A DNA stretch of 64,000 nucleotides from Tepidamorphus gemmatus. Its GTDB lineage: Bacteria; Pseudomonadota; Alphaproteobacteria; Rhizobiales; Tepidamorphaceae. The stretch lies in contig NZ_SMAK01000006.1 of the NCBI RefSeq assembly GCF_004346195.1, positions 62,001 to 126,000 of the forward strand. The letters run 5' to 3'. A program made the translations under genes and the position numbers. Positions 8,567 to 17,234 of this stretch are shown here, piece after piece (positions within the stretch are counted from its first letter, which is position 1; every line of letters begins with the position of its first letter). Under the pieces are notes generated by a model. The model worked only from the letters and a program-made list of their open reading frames with translations. It had not been told where the DNA came from and did no database searches.

Positions 8567-9930
8567 GCCAGAAGGCCTGCAAGGACGCGACGGTAACGCT
8601 CCACCAGCATGTCGCGCCGCACGTGCCGACCCTGCCGGACCAGATGCACGCCACCGGCCCAGACGTCGCCAATGGCGGCCAGATCGGCCGAGAACAGCCA
8701 ACCGTCGAGCCATCCGTCGCCCGAGGCTGCTGCCAGCGAGGGATGGCCGGGATCGAGCCGGACGATATCGGCGCGCATGCCCGGCGCGAGCGCGCCGCCG
8801 TTGCGGCCGAGCGCCTGTGCGCCGCCGGCGAGCGCCCGTTCGACGAGCTGCCGGCCGGTCGAGCCTGGGCGGGTCGCCAGCGCATTGCGCGAGCGGTCGC
8901 GAAGCCGCTGACTGTATTCCAGCGTGCGCAGTTCGGCGGCGGCCGAGATCTGGACATTGGAATCGGTTCCGACCCCGAAGCGCCCGCCGGCGTCGAGATA
9001 TCGGACTGCGTCGAAGATGCCGTCGCCGAGATTGGATTCCGTGACCGGGCACAGTCCCGCCACCGCGCCCGTCGCGGCGAAGGCCCGCGTCTCCGCCTGC
9101 AGCAGGTGGGTGGCATGGATCGCACACCAGCCCGGCCCGACCGGCTGATTGGCAAGCAGCCACTGCATCGGCCGCGCGCCCGACCAGGCGAGACAGTCGG
9201 CCACCTCCTTCTCCTGCTCGGCCACGTGGATGTGGACGGGTCCGTCGCCATATGACCTGACCAGATGGTCAAGTGCAGTCGGGGTAACGGCCCGCAGCGA
9301 ATGCGGCGCTATTCCGAGCACGGCGCCGGGCAGATCGCGGATCGCCGTAGCCGCGCCCTCCATCAGCCGCGCGAAGCCGTCGAGGTCCGACAGGAAGCGG
9401 CGCTGACCCTCGGTCGCGGGCACGCCGCCGAAATTGCCGGTCTCGTAAAATACCGGCAGCAGCGTCAGCCCGATGCCGGTCGCAGCGGCGGCGGCGGCGA
9501 TGCGAACCGCCATCTCCGCCGGGTCGGCGTAGCGCGAACCATCCGGGGCATTGTGGAGATAGTGGAACTCGCCAACCGCGGTGAAGCCCGCTTCGAGCAG
9601 CTCGGCATAGAGCAGCCCGGCGATCGCCTCGACATCGTCTGGCGAGAGGCGGGCGAGGAACCGGTACATGGTCTCCCGCCAGGTCCAGAAGCTGTCCGGC
9701 GAGGTTCCGCGCCGCTCGGTCAGCCCGGCCATCGCCCGCTGGAAGGCGTGCGAATGCAGATCGGCGAGACCCGGCACGGCCGCGCCCGCGTAAGCCTCGG
9801 CGTCGCCGCGCGGGGCATCGGGCGTGACGGCGGCGATGGTGCCGTCAGCCGCGAGACCGATCGCAACCGCCTTCGCCCAACCGTCCGGGAGCAGCGCCGT
9901 CTCGAACCACAGTGCCGTCGCCATGGGCAT
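8563..9930 (-). CDS. hutF: Formimidoylglutamate deiminase HutF
   Basis: A 455-residue amidohydrolase-superfamily enzyme that converts N-formimidoyl-L-glutamate to N-formyl-L-glutamate and ammonia. Metal-binding DLHSHAFQRAM lies near residue 56, with the later HVAEQEKEV, CAIHATH and 'GVGTDSNVQISAA' (metal Asp) blocks. Start 9930 (MPMATALWFE) is preferred because AGGA stands seven bases upstream; 9924 is an alternative. HutF together with HutG defines the five-step, formylglutamate route of histidine degradation, matching the hutG gene nearby. Confidence 0.94.
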   Translation of the reverse strand: MPMATALWFETALLPDGWAKAVAIGLAADGTIAAVTPDAPRGDAEAYAGAAVPGLADLHSHAFQRAMAGLTERRGTSPDSFWTWRETMYRFLARLSPDDVEAIAGLLYAELLEAGFTAVGEFHYLHNAPDGSRYADPAEMAVRIAAAAAATGIGLTLLPVFYETGNFGGVPATEGQRRFLSDLDGFARLMEGAATAIRDLPGAVLGIAPHSLRAVTPTALDHLVRSYGDGPVHIHVAEQEKEVADCLAWSGARPMQWLLANQPVGPGWCAIHATHLLQAETRAFAATGAVAGLCPVTESNLGDGIFDAVRYLDAGGRFGVGTDSNVQISAAAELRTLEYSQRLRDRSRNALATRPGSTGRQLVERALAGGAQALGRNGGALAPGMRADIVRLDPGHPSLAAASGDGWLDGWLFSADLAAIGDVWAGGVHLVRQGRHVRRDMLVERYRRVLAGLLA

Positions 9931-9950
9931 GTCCACATCCTGGTCGTTAA

Positions 9951-9962
9951 TTGTATAGACAT
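9951..9962. promoter_or_regulatory. Candidate HutC operator in the hutF-hutI divergent promoter
   Basis: The 96-base spacer between hutF and hutI is the only AT-rich spot here. It holds TTGTATAGACAT, an imperfect palindrome (TGT-ATAG-ACA) resembling the TTGTATATACAA-type site known for HutC. A second, weaker CGTATAGTCT lies at 9981-9990. The position would let one repressor control both arms. The assignment is by resemblance only. Confidence 0.55.
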
Positions 9963-10027
9963 ATCTTGAGCATGCCGCTACGTATAGTCTCCACGACAAC
10001 GGATGTGGTCGCAGGAGGCGGAAGGGC

Positions 10028-11254
10028 ATGCTGGCAGACCGGCTGTGGCACGACTGCCGGCTGATGACCATGGCCACCGACCGGACCGGATCCGGCCCGG
10101 GACATGAGCTCGGCATCATCGAGAACGGCGCCGTCGCCTGCCAGGGCGGACGGATCGTCTTTGCTGGCCCCGCCAACGAACTCCCTGCCGGCCTCGACGC
10201 ACGCGAGCGCATCGGCCTCGACGGCCGCTGGGTGAGCCCCGGCCTGATCGACTGCCATACCCACATCGTCCACGGCGGCAACCGCGCCCGCGAGTTCGAG
10301 CTGCGGCTGGCCGGCGCCAGCTACGCGGAGATCGCGCGGGCAGGCGGCGGCATCCTGTCCACGGTGATGGCGACACGGACCGCCAGCGAGGATGACCTCG
10401 TGGCCGGCGCCCTTCCCCGCCTCGACGCGCTGCTCGCCGAGGGCATCACCACGATCGAAGTGAAGTCCGGCTACGGGCTCGAGCCGGACAGCGAGGTCCG
10501 CATGCTGCGCGCCGCGCGCCGGCTCGCAGAGGCGCGCCCGGTCACGGTCGTCACGAGCTTCCTCGGCGCCCACGCGGTTCCGCCGGAATTCGCCGGCGAT
10601 GCCGACGGCTACATCCATGCGGTCTGCCGCCGGCAGCTGCCGGCCGTCGCCGCCGACGGCCTCGCCGATGCGGTCGACGGCTTCTGCGAGGGCATTGCCT
10701 TCTCCCCCGATCAGATGGCGCTGGTCTTCGATGCCGCCGGGGCACTGGGGCTACCGGTGAAGCTGCATGCCGAGCAGCTGTCGAATCTCGGCGGCGCGAA
10801 GCTCGCGGCCCGCTACCGCGCGCTGTCGGCCGATCATCTGGAATATCTTGACGAGGACGGTGTCGCCGCGATGGCGGCGGCCGGCACGGTCGCGGTGCTG
10901 CTGCCGGGCGCCTTCTACTTCCTGCGCGAGAGGCAGGCGCCGCCGGTCACGGCGCTCAGGCTGGCCGGCGTGCCGATTGCGGTGGCGACCGACTGCAATC
11001 CCGGCTCCTCGCCGCTGACCTCGATCCTGCTCGCCATGAACATGGCCGCAACGCTGTTCCGCCTGACCGTGGAGGAATGCCTCTGCGGGGTTACCCGCAA
11101 CGCCGCCCGCGCGCTCGGCCGGCTGCGGGAGATCGGCACCCTGGAGGTCGGCAAGTCCTGCGACCTGGCGGTCTGGAACATCGAGCAGCCTGCCGAACTG
11201 GTCTACCGGATCGGCTTCAACCCACTGCATGCCCGGGTGTGGAGGGGCAGGTGA
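10028..11254 (+). CDS. hutI: Imidazolonepropionase HutI
   Basis: A 408-residue metal-dependent amidohydrolase that opens 4-imidazolone-5-propanoate to formimidoylglutamate. Family blocks are clear: [13 protein letters not shown] near residue 75 (HxH metal site), [14 protein letters not shown] near 142, [13 protein letters not shown] near 244 and [10 protein letters not shown] near 320 (metal Asp). AGGAGG lies nine bases before ATG 10028. It is the first gene of hutI-hutH-hutG-hutU and is transcribed away from hutF-hutC. Confidence 0.96.
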   Translation: MLADRLWHDCRLMTMATDRTGSGPGHELGIIENGAVACQGGRIVFAGPANELPAGLDARERIGLDGRWVSPGLIDCHTHIVHGGNRAREFELRLAGASYAEIARAGGGILSTVMATRTASEDDLVAGALPRLDALLAEGITTIEVKSGYGLEPDSEVRMLRAARRLAEARPVTVVTSFLGAHAVPPEFAGDADGYIHAVCRRQLPAVAADGLADAVDGFCEGIAFSPDQMALVFDAAGALGLPVKLHAEQLSNLGGAKLAARYRALSADHLEYLDEDGVAAMAAAGTVAVLLPGAFYFLRERQAPPVTALRLAGVPIAVATDCNPGSSPLTSILLAMNMAATLFRLTVEECLCGVTRNAARALGRLREIGTLEVGKSCDLAVWNIEQPAELVYRIGFNPLHARVWRGR

Positions 11255-11459
11255 TACCGGCAAGCTCGCGCATTGTCGCCGTCATCCCGGTCGCAGCCAC
11301 GCCGAAAGCCGGAATCCGGCTATCAGGAACCGGCGAGGCGTCCCGATCGCGGATCGGCACGCCGCTGTCACGGCCGAGGCGAGAAGCCGCCTGCCAGGCA
11401 ACAGCCCTCGGCGCCTCGGCGGCATCGGCTGCGGAACGACTCCCGACACAGGCCCCCCG
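11255..11459. other. hutI-hutH spacer with a GTCATCCCGG repeat-like start
   Basis: These 205 non-coding bases separate hutI from hutH, whereas all other genes of this arm overlap. The spacer contains GTCATCCCGG at 11281 followed by short GC-rich inverted segments, resembling the left end of the dispersed intergenic palindrome family seen elsewhere in the window. The right end is not clear. No promoter or ORF is convincing. Confidence 0.35.
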
Positions 11460-13007
11460 ATGACTGCGGCAATCACCCTCGTCCCCGGCGCGGTCTCGCT
11501 TGCGCAGCTCGAGTGCATCTACCGCGGCAGCGACCGTCTGCACCTCGATCCCAGCTGCCGGGCCGACATCGAGCGCAGCGCGGCGATCGTTGCCGGAGCG
11601 GCGGCGGGCCGTACCGCCGTCTACGGCATCAACACCGGTTTCGGCAAACTCGCCTCGACGCGCATCGCACCCGCCGACACTGCCCGACTGCAGGAGAATC
11701 TCATCCTGTCGCATTGCTGCGGCGTCGGCGAGCCGCTGTCCGCGCCGGTGGTGCGGCTGATGATGGCGCTGAAGCTGATCTCGCTCGGGCGCGGCGCCTC
11801 CGGTGTGCGCTGGGAGCTGATCGCACTGATCGAGGCGATGCTGGCGGCCGGCATCGTGCCGGTCGTCCCGGCGCAGGGATCGGTCGGCGCCTCCGGCGAT
11901 CTCGCGCCGCTCGCCCATCTGACGGCGGTAATGATCGGCGCGGGCGAGGCGATGATCGGCGGCCGGCGGATGCCCGGCGCCGCGGCGCTGGCGGCGGTCG
12001 GCCTTGCGCCGATCACGCTCGGCCCCAAGGAAGGGCTGGCGATGATCAATGGCACCCAGTGTTCAACGGCGTTGGCGCTGGCCGGTCTGTTCGACGCCTG
12101 GCGGCTGGGACTGACGTCGCTGATCACCGGCGCGCTGTCGACGGACGCGGCAATGGGATCGGCGGCGCCGTTCCGGCCAGAGGTGCAGGCGCTGCGCGGC
12201 CATGCCGGGCAGATCGACGCGGCCCGCACCCTGCATGCGCTGATCGACGGCTCGGCGATCCGCGAATCCCACCGGGAGGACGACGAGCGGGTGCAGGACC
12301 CCTACTGCATCCGTTGCCAGCCGCAGGTCGCCGGCGCCTGCCTCGACCTGTTGCGCCAGGCCGGCACGACGTTGCGCATCGAGGCGAATGCGGTGACCGA
12401 CAATCCGCTGGTGATGACCGGGGACGGCACCATCGTCTCGGGCGGCAACTTCCACGCCGAACCGGTCGCCTTCGCCGCCGACCAGATCGCGCTCGCCGTC
12501 GCCGAACTCGGCTCGATCGCCCAGCGCCGCATCGCGATGCTGGTCAATCCGGCGCTCTCCTACGGCCTGCCGCCGTTCCTGACCCCGCGTCCGGGCCTCA
12601 ATTCGGGCTACATGATCGCCGAAGTGACGGCGGCGGCGCTGATGTCGGAGAACAAGCAACGCGCCAATCCCTGCTCGACGGATTCGACGCCGACCAGCGC
12701 AGACCAGGAAGACCACGTGTCGATGGCCTGTCACGGGGCGCGCCGGCTCGGCGAGATGAACGCCAACCTTGCCCGCATCGTCGGCATCGAATGGCTGGTG
12801 GCGGCGCAGGGAATCGATCTGCGCGCGCCGCTGACCACGAGCCCGCCGCTCGCCGCCGCGATCCGGGCGCTGCGCAGCGAGGCCGCGCATCTCGACGATG
12901 ACCGCTATCTGGCGCCCGACCTCGAGGCCGCCGCCCGCCTCGCCCGCGACGGCGTCGCGCTGGCCTCGGTGGCAGGCGTGCCGCTGCCGGAACTGGAGGC
13001 CGCATGA
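11460..13007 (+). CDS. hutH: Histidine ammonia-lyase HutH
   Basis: A 515-residue enzyme converting L-histidine to urocanate and ammonia. The Ala-Ser-Gly triad that forms the MIO prosthetic group is in [15 protein letters not shown] near residue 145. The [11 protein letters not shown] active-site block lies near residue 54 and [12 protein letters not shown] near 280. Length is normal for the family. I placed the start at ATG 11460 ([10 protein letters not shown]); the upstream open frame is not family-like, and no strong ribosome site is seen. The 3' end overlaps hutG in ATGA. Confidence 0.96.
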   Translation: MTAAITLVPGAVSLAQLECIYRGSDRLHLDPSCRADIERSAAIVAGAAAGRTAVYGINTGFGKLASTRIAPADTARLQENLILSHCCGVGEPLSAPVVRLMMALKLISLGRGASGVRWELIALIEAMLAAGIVPVVPAQGSVGASGDLAPLAHLTAVMIGAGEAMIGGRRMPGAAALAAVGLAPITLGPKEGLAMINGTQCSTALALAGLFDAWRLGLTSLITGALSTDAAMGSAAPFRPEVQALRGHAGQIDAARTLHALIDGSAIRESHREDDERVQDPYCIRCQPQVAGACLDLLRQAGTTLRIEANAVTDNPLVMTGDGTIVSGGNFHAEPVAFAADQIALAVAELGSIAQRRIAMLVNPALSYGLPPFLTPRPGLNSGYMIAEVTAAALMSENKQRANPCSTDSTPTSADQEDHVSMACHGARRLGEMNANLARIVGIEWLVAAQGIDLRAPLTTSPPLAAAIRALRSEAAHLDDDRYLAPDLEAAARLARDGVALASVAGVPLPELEAA

Positions 13008-13816
13008 CCGCGCCGATCGTCGATATCCGCCGCGGCGACAGCCCGTTGATCCTGTCGATGCCGCATGTCGGCACCGAGCTGACGCCGGACGCCGCGGCGC
13101 GGTTGAACCCGACCGGGCTTGCTCTCGGTGACACCGACTGGTGGATCGACCGGCTCTACGACTTCGCCGACGATCTGTCCCCGACCGTCGTCCGGGCGCG
13201 GCTGTCGCGCTACGTCATCGACGTCAACCGCGATCCGTCGGGCGCCTCGCTCTATCCAGGCCAGGCCACGACCGAACTCTGTCCGACCACCACCTTCGAC
13301 GGCGAACCGCTCTACGAGCCCGGCCGGGAACCCGACCCGGCCGAGATCGACCGACGGCGGACAGCCTTTCATGCGCCCTACCACGCGGCGCTGGCCGGAG
13401 AGATCGCGCGGGTGCGGGCGCGGCACGGCTATGCGCTCCTGTACGACTGCCATTCGATCCGCTCGGTCATCCCGCGCCTGTTCGAGGGGAGGCTGCCAAC
13501 CTTCAACATCGGCACCAACTCCGGAGCGAGCTGCGCGGCGGAGATCGAGTCGGCGGTGGTCGCGGCCTGTGCGGCGGCGGGACCGGACCATGTGCTCAAC
13601 GGCCGCTTCAAGGGCGGCTTCATCACCCGCCACCACGGCCGCCCGGATGCCGATGTCCATGCCGTGCAGATGGAACTGGCGCAGCGGGCCTACATGCTCG
13701 AGACGCCGCCCTGGACCTACGACGCGGCCGCAGCCGCCCCGACGCGCGCGGTGCTGCGGGAGGTGCTGGCGGCAATGCTCGCGGCAGGGGCCAGGCTCTA
13801 CGGAGGACAGCGATGA
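13004..13816 (+). CDS. hutG: N-formylglutamate deformylase HutG
   Basis: A 270-residue N-formylglutamate amidohydrolase that releases formate and glutamate, the last step of the HutF route. Family blocks include [15 protein letters not shown] near residue 10, [12 protein letters not shown] near 44, [18 protein letters not shown] near 68 and [10 protein letters not shown] near 144. The start overlaps the hutH stop and the end overlaps the hutU start, both as ATGA, suggesting translational coupling. Confidence 0.95.
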   Translation: MTAPIVDIRRGDSPLILSMPHVGTELTPDAAARLNPTGLALGDTDWWIDRLYDFADDLSPTVVRARLSRYVIDVNRDPSGASLYPGQATTELCPTTTFDGEPLYEPGREPDPAEIDRRRTAFHAPYHAALAGEIARVRARHGYALLYDCHSIRSVIPRLFEGRLPTFNIGTNSGASCAAEIESAVVAACAAAGPDHVLNGRFKGGFITRHHGRPDADVHAVQMELAQRAYMLETPPWTYDAAAAAPTRAVLREVLAAMLAAGARLYGGQR

Positions 13817-15489
13817 TGGAACTCGGCCGCATTGACAACGAGCGCGTCATTCGCGCCCCGCGCGGGACGCGGCTGTCGGCGAAGAACTGGCTCAGCGAAG
13901 CGGCATTGCGGATGCTGATGAACAACCTCGATCCCGACGTCGCCGAGAAGCCGCAGGAGCTGGTGGTCTATGGCGGCATCGGCCGGGCGGCGCGCGACTG
14001 GCGCGCCTACGACCGGATCGTGGCGGCGCTGAAGGATCTCGAGGACGACGAGACGCTGCTGGTGCAGTCCGGCAAGCCGGTCGGGGTGTTCCGCACCCAT
14101 CCCGACGCGCCGCGCGTGCTGATCGCCAACTCCAATCTCGTGGCGCGCTGGGCCGACTGGGAGCACTTCAACGAGCTCGATCGCCGGGGCCTGATGATGT
14201 ACGGACAGATGACCGCCGGCTCCTGGATCTACATCGGCAGCCAGGGCATCGTGCAGGGCACCTACGAGACCTTCGTCGAGATGGGCCGCCAGCACTATGG
14301 CGGCGACCTCTCCGGCAAGTGGATCCTGACCGGCGGGCTCGGCGGCATGGGCGGGGCGCAGCCGCTGGCGGCGACGATGGCCGGGGCCTCGATGCTGGCG
14401 GTCGAATGTCGGCCCTCGCGCATCGAGATGCGCCTGAGAACCGGCTATCTCGACATGCAGGCGGAAAGCCTTGACGAGGCGCTGGAGGTGATCGGCCGCG
14501 CCACCGCCGAGAAGAAGGCGATCTCGGTCGGCGTGCTCGGCAATGCGGCGCTGGTGTTCCCGGAACTCGTGCGGCGCGGCGTCCGGCCCGACGCCGTGAC
14601 CGACCAGACCTCGGCGCACGATCCGCTGAACGGCTACCTGCCCGCCGGCTGGAGCCTCGAAGAGTGGGACGAGCGGCGGTTGCGCGATCCCGACGGCACG
14701 ATCCGCGCCGCCAAGCTGTCCATGAAGGACCAGGTCGAGGCGATGCTGTGGTTCGCCCGGCAGGGCATCCCGACCTTCGACTACGGCAACAACATCCGCC
14801 AGATGGCCCGCGACGTCGGTCTCGTCGATGCCTTCGAGTTCCCGGGCTTCGTGCCGGCCTATATCCGCCCGCTGTTCTGCAGGGGCATCGGCCCGTTCCG
14901 CTGGGCGGCGCTGTCCGGCGATCCCGAGGACATCCGCAGGACCGACGAGAAGGTGAAGGAACTGATCCCGGACGATCCGCACCTGCACACCTGGCTCGAC
15001 ATGGCCAGGGCGCGCATCCAGTTCCAGGGGCTGCCGGCGCGCATCTGCTGGGTCGGTCTCGGCCAGCGCCACCGGCTCGGCCTCGCCTTCAACGAGATGG
15101 TGGCGTCGGGAGAGTTGAAGGCTCCGATCGTCATCGGTCGCGACCATCTCGATTCCGGCTCCGTGGCGAGCCCCAACCGCGAGACCGAGGCAATGAAGGA
15201 CGGCTCGGACGCGGTCGCCGACTGGCCGCTGCTCAACGCGCTGCTCAACTGCGCCTCGGGCGCCACCTGGGTGTCCATCCACCACGGCGGCGGGGTCGGC
15301 ATCGGCTATTCGCAGCATTCCGGCATGGTGATCGTCTGCGACGGCACGGACGCGGCGGCGCGCCGGCTGGAAAGGGTCCTGTGGAACGACCCGGCGACCG
15401 GCGTGATGCGCCATGCGGACGCCGGCTACGACATCGCCATCGACTGCGCCCGCGCGCACGGTCTCAAGCTGCCCTCGCTTGGCGGCTGA
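13813..15489 (+). CDS. hutU: Urocanate hydratase HutU
   Basis: A 558-residue NAD-dependent urocanase that adds water to urocanate to give imidazolonepropionate. Conserved blocks: [14 protein letters not shown] near residue 35, [15 protein letters not shown] near 102, [32 protein letters not shown] near 175 (dinucleotide site) and [19 protein letters not shown] near 440 with the [18 protein letters not shown] block near 487. Two ATGs overlap at the start; 13813 is taken because it overlaps the hutG stop. It completes histidine-to-glutamate conversion; no dedicated histidine transporter is present in the window. Confidence 0.97.
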   Translation: MMELGRIDNERVIRAPRGTRLSAKNWLSEAALRMLMNNLDPDVAEKPQELVVYGGIGRAARDWRAYDRIVAALKDLEDDETLLVQSGKPVGVFRTHPDAPRVLIANSNLVARWADWEHFNELDRRGLMMYGQMTAGSWIYIGSQGIVQGTYETFVEMGRQHYGGDLSGKWILTGGLGGMGGAQPLAATMAGASMLAVECRPSRIEMRLRTGYLDMQAESLDEALEVIGRATAEKKAISVGVLGNAALVFPELVRRGVRPDAVTDQTSAHDPLNGYLPAGWSLEEWDERRLRDPDGTIRAAKLSMKDQVEAMLWFARQGIPTFDYGNNIRQMARDVGLVDAFEFPGFVPAYIRPLFCRGIGPFRWAALSGDPEDIRRTDEKVKELIPDDPHLHTWLDMARARIQFQGLPARICWVGLGQRHRLGLAFNEMVASGELKAPIVIGRDHLDSGSVASPNRETEAMKDGSDAVADWPLLNALLNCASGATWVSIHHGGGVGIGYSQHSGMVIVCDGTDAAARRLERVLWNDPATGVMRHADAGYDIAIDCARAHGLKLPSLGG

Positions 15490-15647
15490 GCGGCAGCAGC
15501 CGACCCGAACAGGCAATGGCAGGATGGCAGGTCGGTTCGCGTTGCCGATGAGGGAATTCCCGATGCGACAGTTTGCACCCTGGCATGGTTTCATACGCAA
15601 CGATATGTGCGCCGCAGCATCGCCCGCGCGACAGGAGGATCGGCATC

Positions 15648-15752
15648 ATGCGCAGCGCAACCGTGTTCGGCATCCGTCGCTTCGGCGACCGGCTGATCGC
15701 TCTCGCCCTGTTCCTCGCCCTGGTGGCGCCCTTCGCCCTCGCCCGAATCTGA
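15648..15752 (+). CDS. Small hydrophobic peptide ORF (34 residues)
   Basis: A short ORF between hutU and the HisD-like gene. It starts at ATG 15648 with a perfect AGGAGG nine bases upstream and encodes a basic N-terminus followed by one hydrophobic helix (LIALALFLALVAPFALA) and a stop. The 342-base gap shows no other gene. The strong ribosome site and membrane-peptide shape argue for translation; no family is recognised and chance is possible. Confidence 0.45.
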   Translation: MRSATVFGIRRFGDRLIALALFLALVAPFALARI

Positions 15753-15831
15753 CCCGCAGTCGCGGGGCGCGACGCTTGAGCCGCGCCGGCACTTGGCTTA
15801 GAGCCTCGAAGGCCCTCCCAGGAGCTCCAAG

Positions 15832-17154
15832 ATGACCGCCATTGCCGTTCACGACCTCAGCCTGATCGACGCAGACGCCAGGGCGCAGCTGCTGGTGCGC
15901 GCAGAGACGGACCTGTCCGCAATCCTCCCCAAGGTCGGGCCGATCATCGAGGCGGTCAGGACGCGCGGCGATGCGGCACTCGCCGAGTTTGCCCGTACCT
16001 ACGACAAGGCGGCGCTCGACCCGGACCGCATCGCCGCAACACCCGAGGATTTCGACCGGGCCGAGGCGCGTCTCGATCCGGATCTGAAACGGTCGATGGC
16101 GTTCGCGGCCGAGCGCATCCGCCGCTTCCACGAGCGCCAGCTGCCCGAGGACATGTGGCTCGAGGAAATGGCGCCTGGCGTGATGGCGGGCGAGCGCTCG
16201 CTGCCGATCCCCTCTGTCGCCTGCTACGTGCCGCGCGGCAAGGGGGCGTTTCCCTCGGTCGCGCTGATGACCACGATTCCTGCCGTCGTCGCCCGCGTGC
16301 CGCGCATCGTGGTGATCACCCCGCCGACGCCGGACGGCGGCGTTGACGATGCCACGCTCTATGCCTGCCGGCTGGCCGGCGTCCGGGAGGTCTACAAATC
16401 GGGCGGCGCCCAGGCGGTGGCAGCCGTCGCCTATGGAACGCAGACGGTACCGCGTGTCGCCAAGATCGTCGGCCCCGGCTCGTCGTGGGTGGTGGCCGGC
16501 ATGCGCGCGCTGTCGGACCGCATCGACCTCGGCCCGCCGGCCGGCCCGAGCGAATCGATCGTCCTGGCGGATTCGAGCGCCGACGTGCGGCGCACGGCGC
16601 TCGACCTTCTCAACGAGGCCGAGCATGGCCCGGATTCCTCCGCCTTCCTGGTGACCGACGATCGCGCGCTGGCCGAGAAGGTCGCCGACGAAGTGGAGGT
16701 GCTCTGGCGCCACATGGGGCCGGAGCGGGTCGGCTACAGCCGCACGGTTCTGTCCGGCGGACGCGGCGGCATCGTGCTGGCGCCGGACATGGAGGCCGCC
16801 TGCGCCTTCGTCAACGACTATGCGCCGGAGCACCTGATCGTCGAGAGCGGCAACGCCTGGGCCTATCTGCCGAAGCTGACCAATGCCGGCGAGGTGCTGA
16901 TCGGCGAGCATTCGGCGATCTCGATCGCCAACTACGTGCTCGGCCCGAACCACGTGCTGCCGACTGGCGGCCGCGCCAAGACCTGCTCGCCGCTGTCGGT
17001 GTTCGATTATCTGAAGCGCCAGACCATCGGCTACATCACCGCCGAAGGCTATCCCGGGCTCGCCCCGCATGCCCGGCGGCTGGCGCGCTACGAAGGTTTC
17101 GAGGCGCACGCCAACGCCGTGTCGCGGCTGCGCGAGGGCGGCGAGGCTCCCTGA
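15832..17154 (+). CDS. Histidinol dehydrogenase (HisD) family protein, probable paralogue
   Basis: A 440-residue HisD-fold NAD-dependent dehydrogenase. Family blocks are present: VACYVPRGKGAFPS near residue 126, YKSGGAQAVAAVAYGT near 188, KIVGPGSSWV near 213, and the catalytic Glu-His pair at E333-H334 in YAPEHL. Against E. coli HisD zinc ligands (Gln259, His262, Asp360, His419), this protein has E262, H265, N367 and H426, so two ligands differ. Such HisD-like paralogues include sulfopropanediol dehydrogenase (HpsN) and act on other substrates. The neighbours are histidine catabolism, not biosynthesis. Biosynthetic HisD remains possible if the cell has no other copy. Confidence 0.75.
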   Translation: MTAIAVHDLSLIDADARAQLLVRAETDLSAILPKVGPIIEAVRTRGDAALAEFARTYDKAALDPDRIAATPEDFDRAEARLDPDLKRSMAFAAERIRRFHERQLPEDMWLEEMAPGVMAGERSLPIPSVACYVPRGKGAFPSVALMTTIPAVVARVPRIVVITPPTPDGGVDDATLYACRLAGVREVYKSGGAQAVAAVAYGTQTVPRVAKIVGPGSSWVVAGMRALSDRIDLGPPAGPSESIVLADSSADVRRTALDLLNEAEHGPDSSAFLVTDDRALAEKVADEVEVLWRHMGPERVGYSRTVLSGGRGGIVLAPDMEAACAFVNDYAPEHLIVESGNAWAYLPKLTNAGEVLIGEHSAISIANYVLGPNHVLPTGGRAKTCSPLSVFDYLKRQTIGYITAEGYPGLAPHARRLARYEGFEAHANAVSRLREGGEAP

Positions 17155-17234
17155 CACCTGCGGCGGCAACGGCCTGAAGCCGCGCCTTCCTCCTGCGCCC
17201 GTCACCCCGCCCGCCACGCGCCCGGCCAGACCCG

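Noticed and set aside
11229-11459. N-terminal extension of HutH or a separate gene before hutH
   Set aside because: The open frame is low-complexity, has no ribosome site and no similarity to HutH; the family-like sequence begins at 11460.
13798-15600. 600-codon minus-strand ORF opposite hutU
   Set aside because: hutU is unambiguous on the plus strand; the opposite frame has only compositionally biased sequence.
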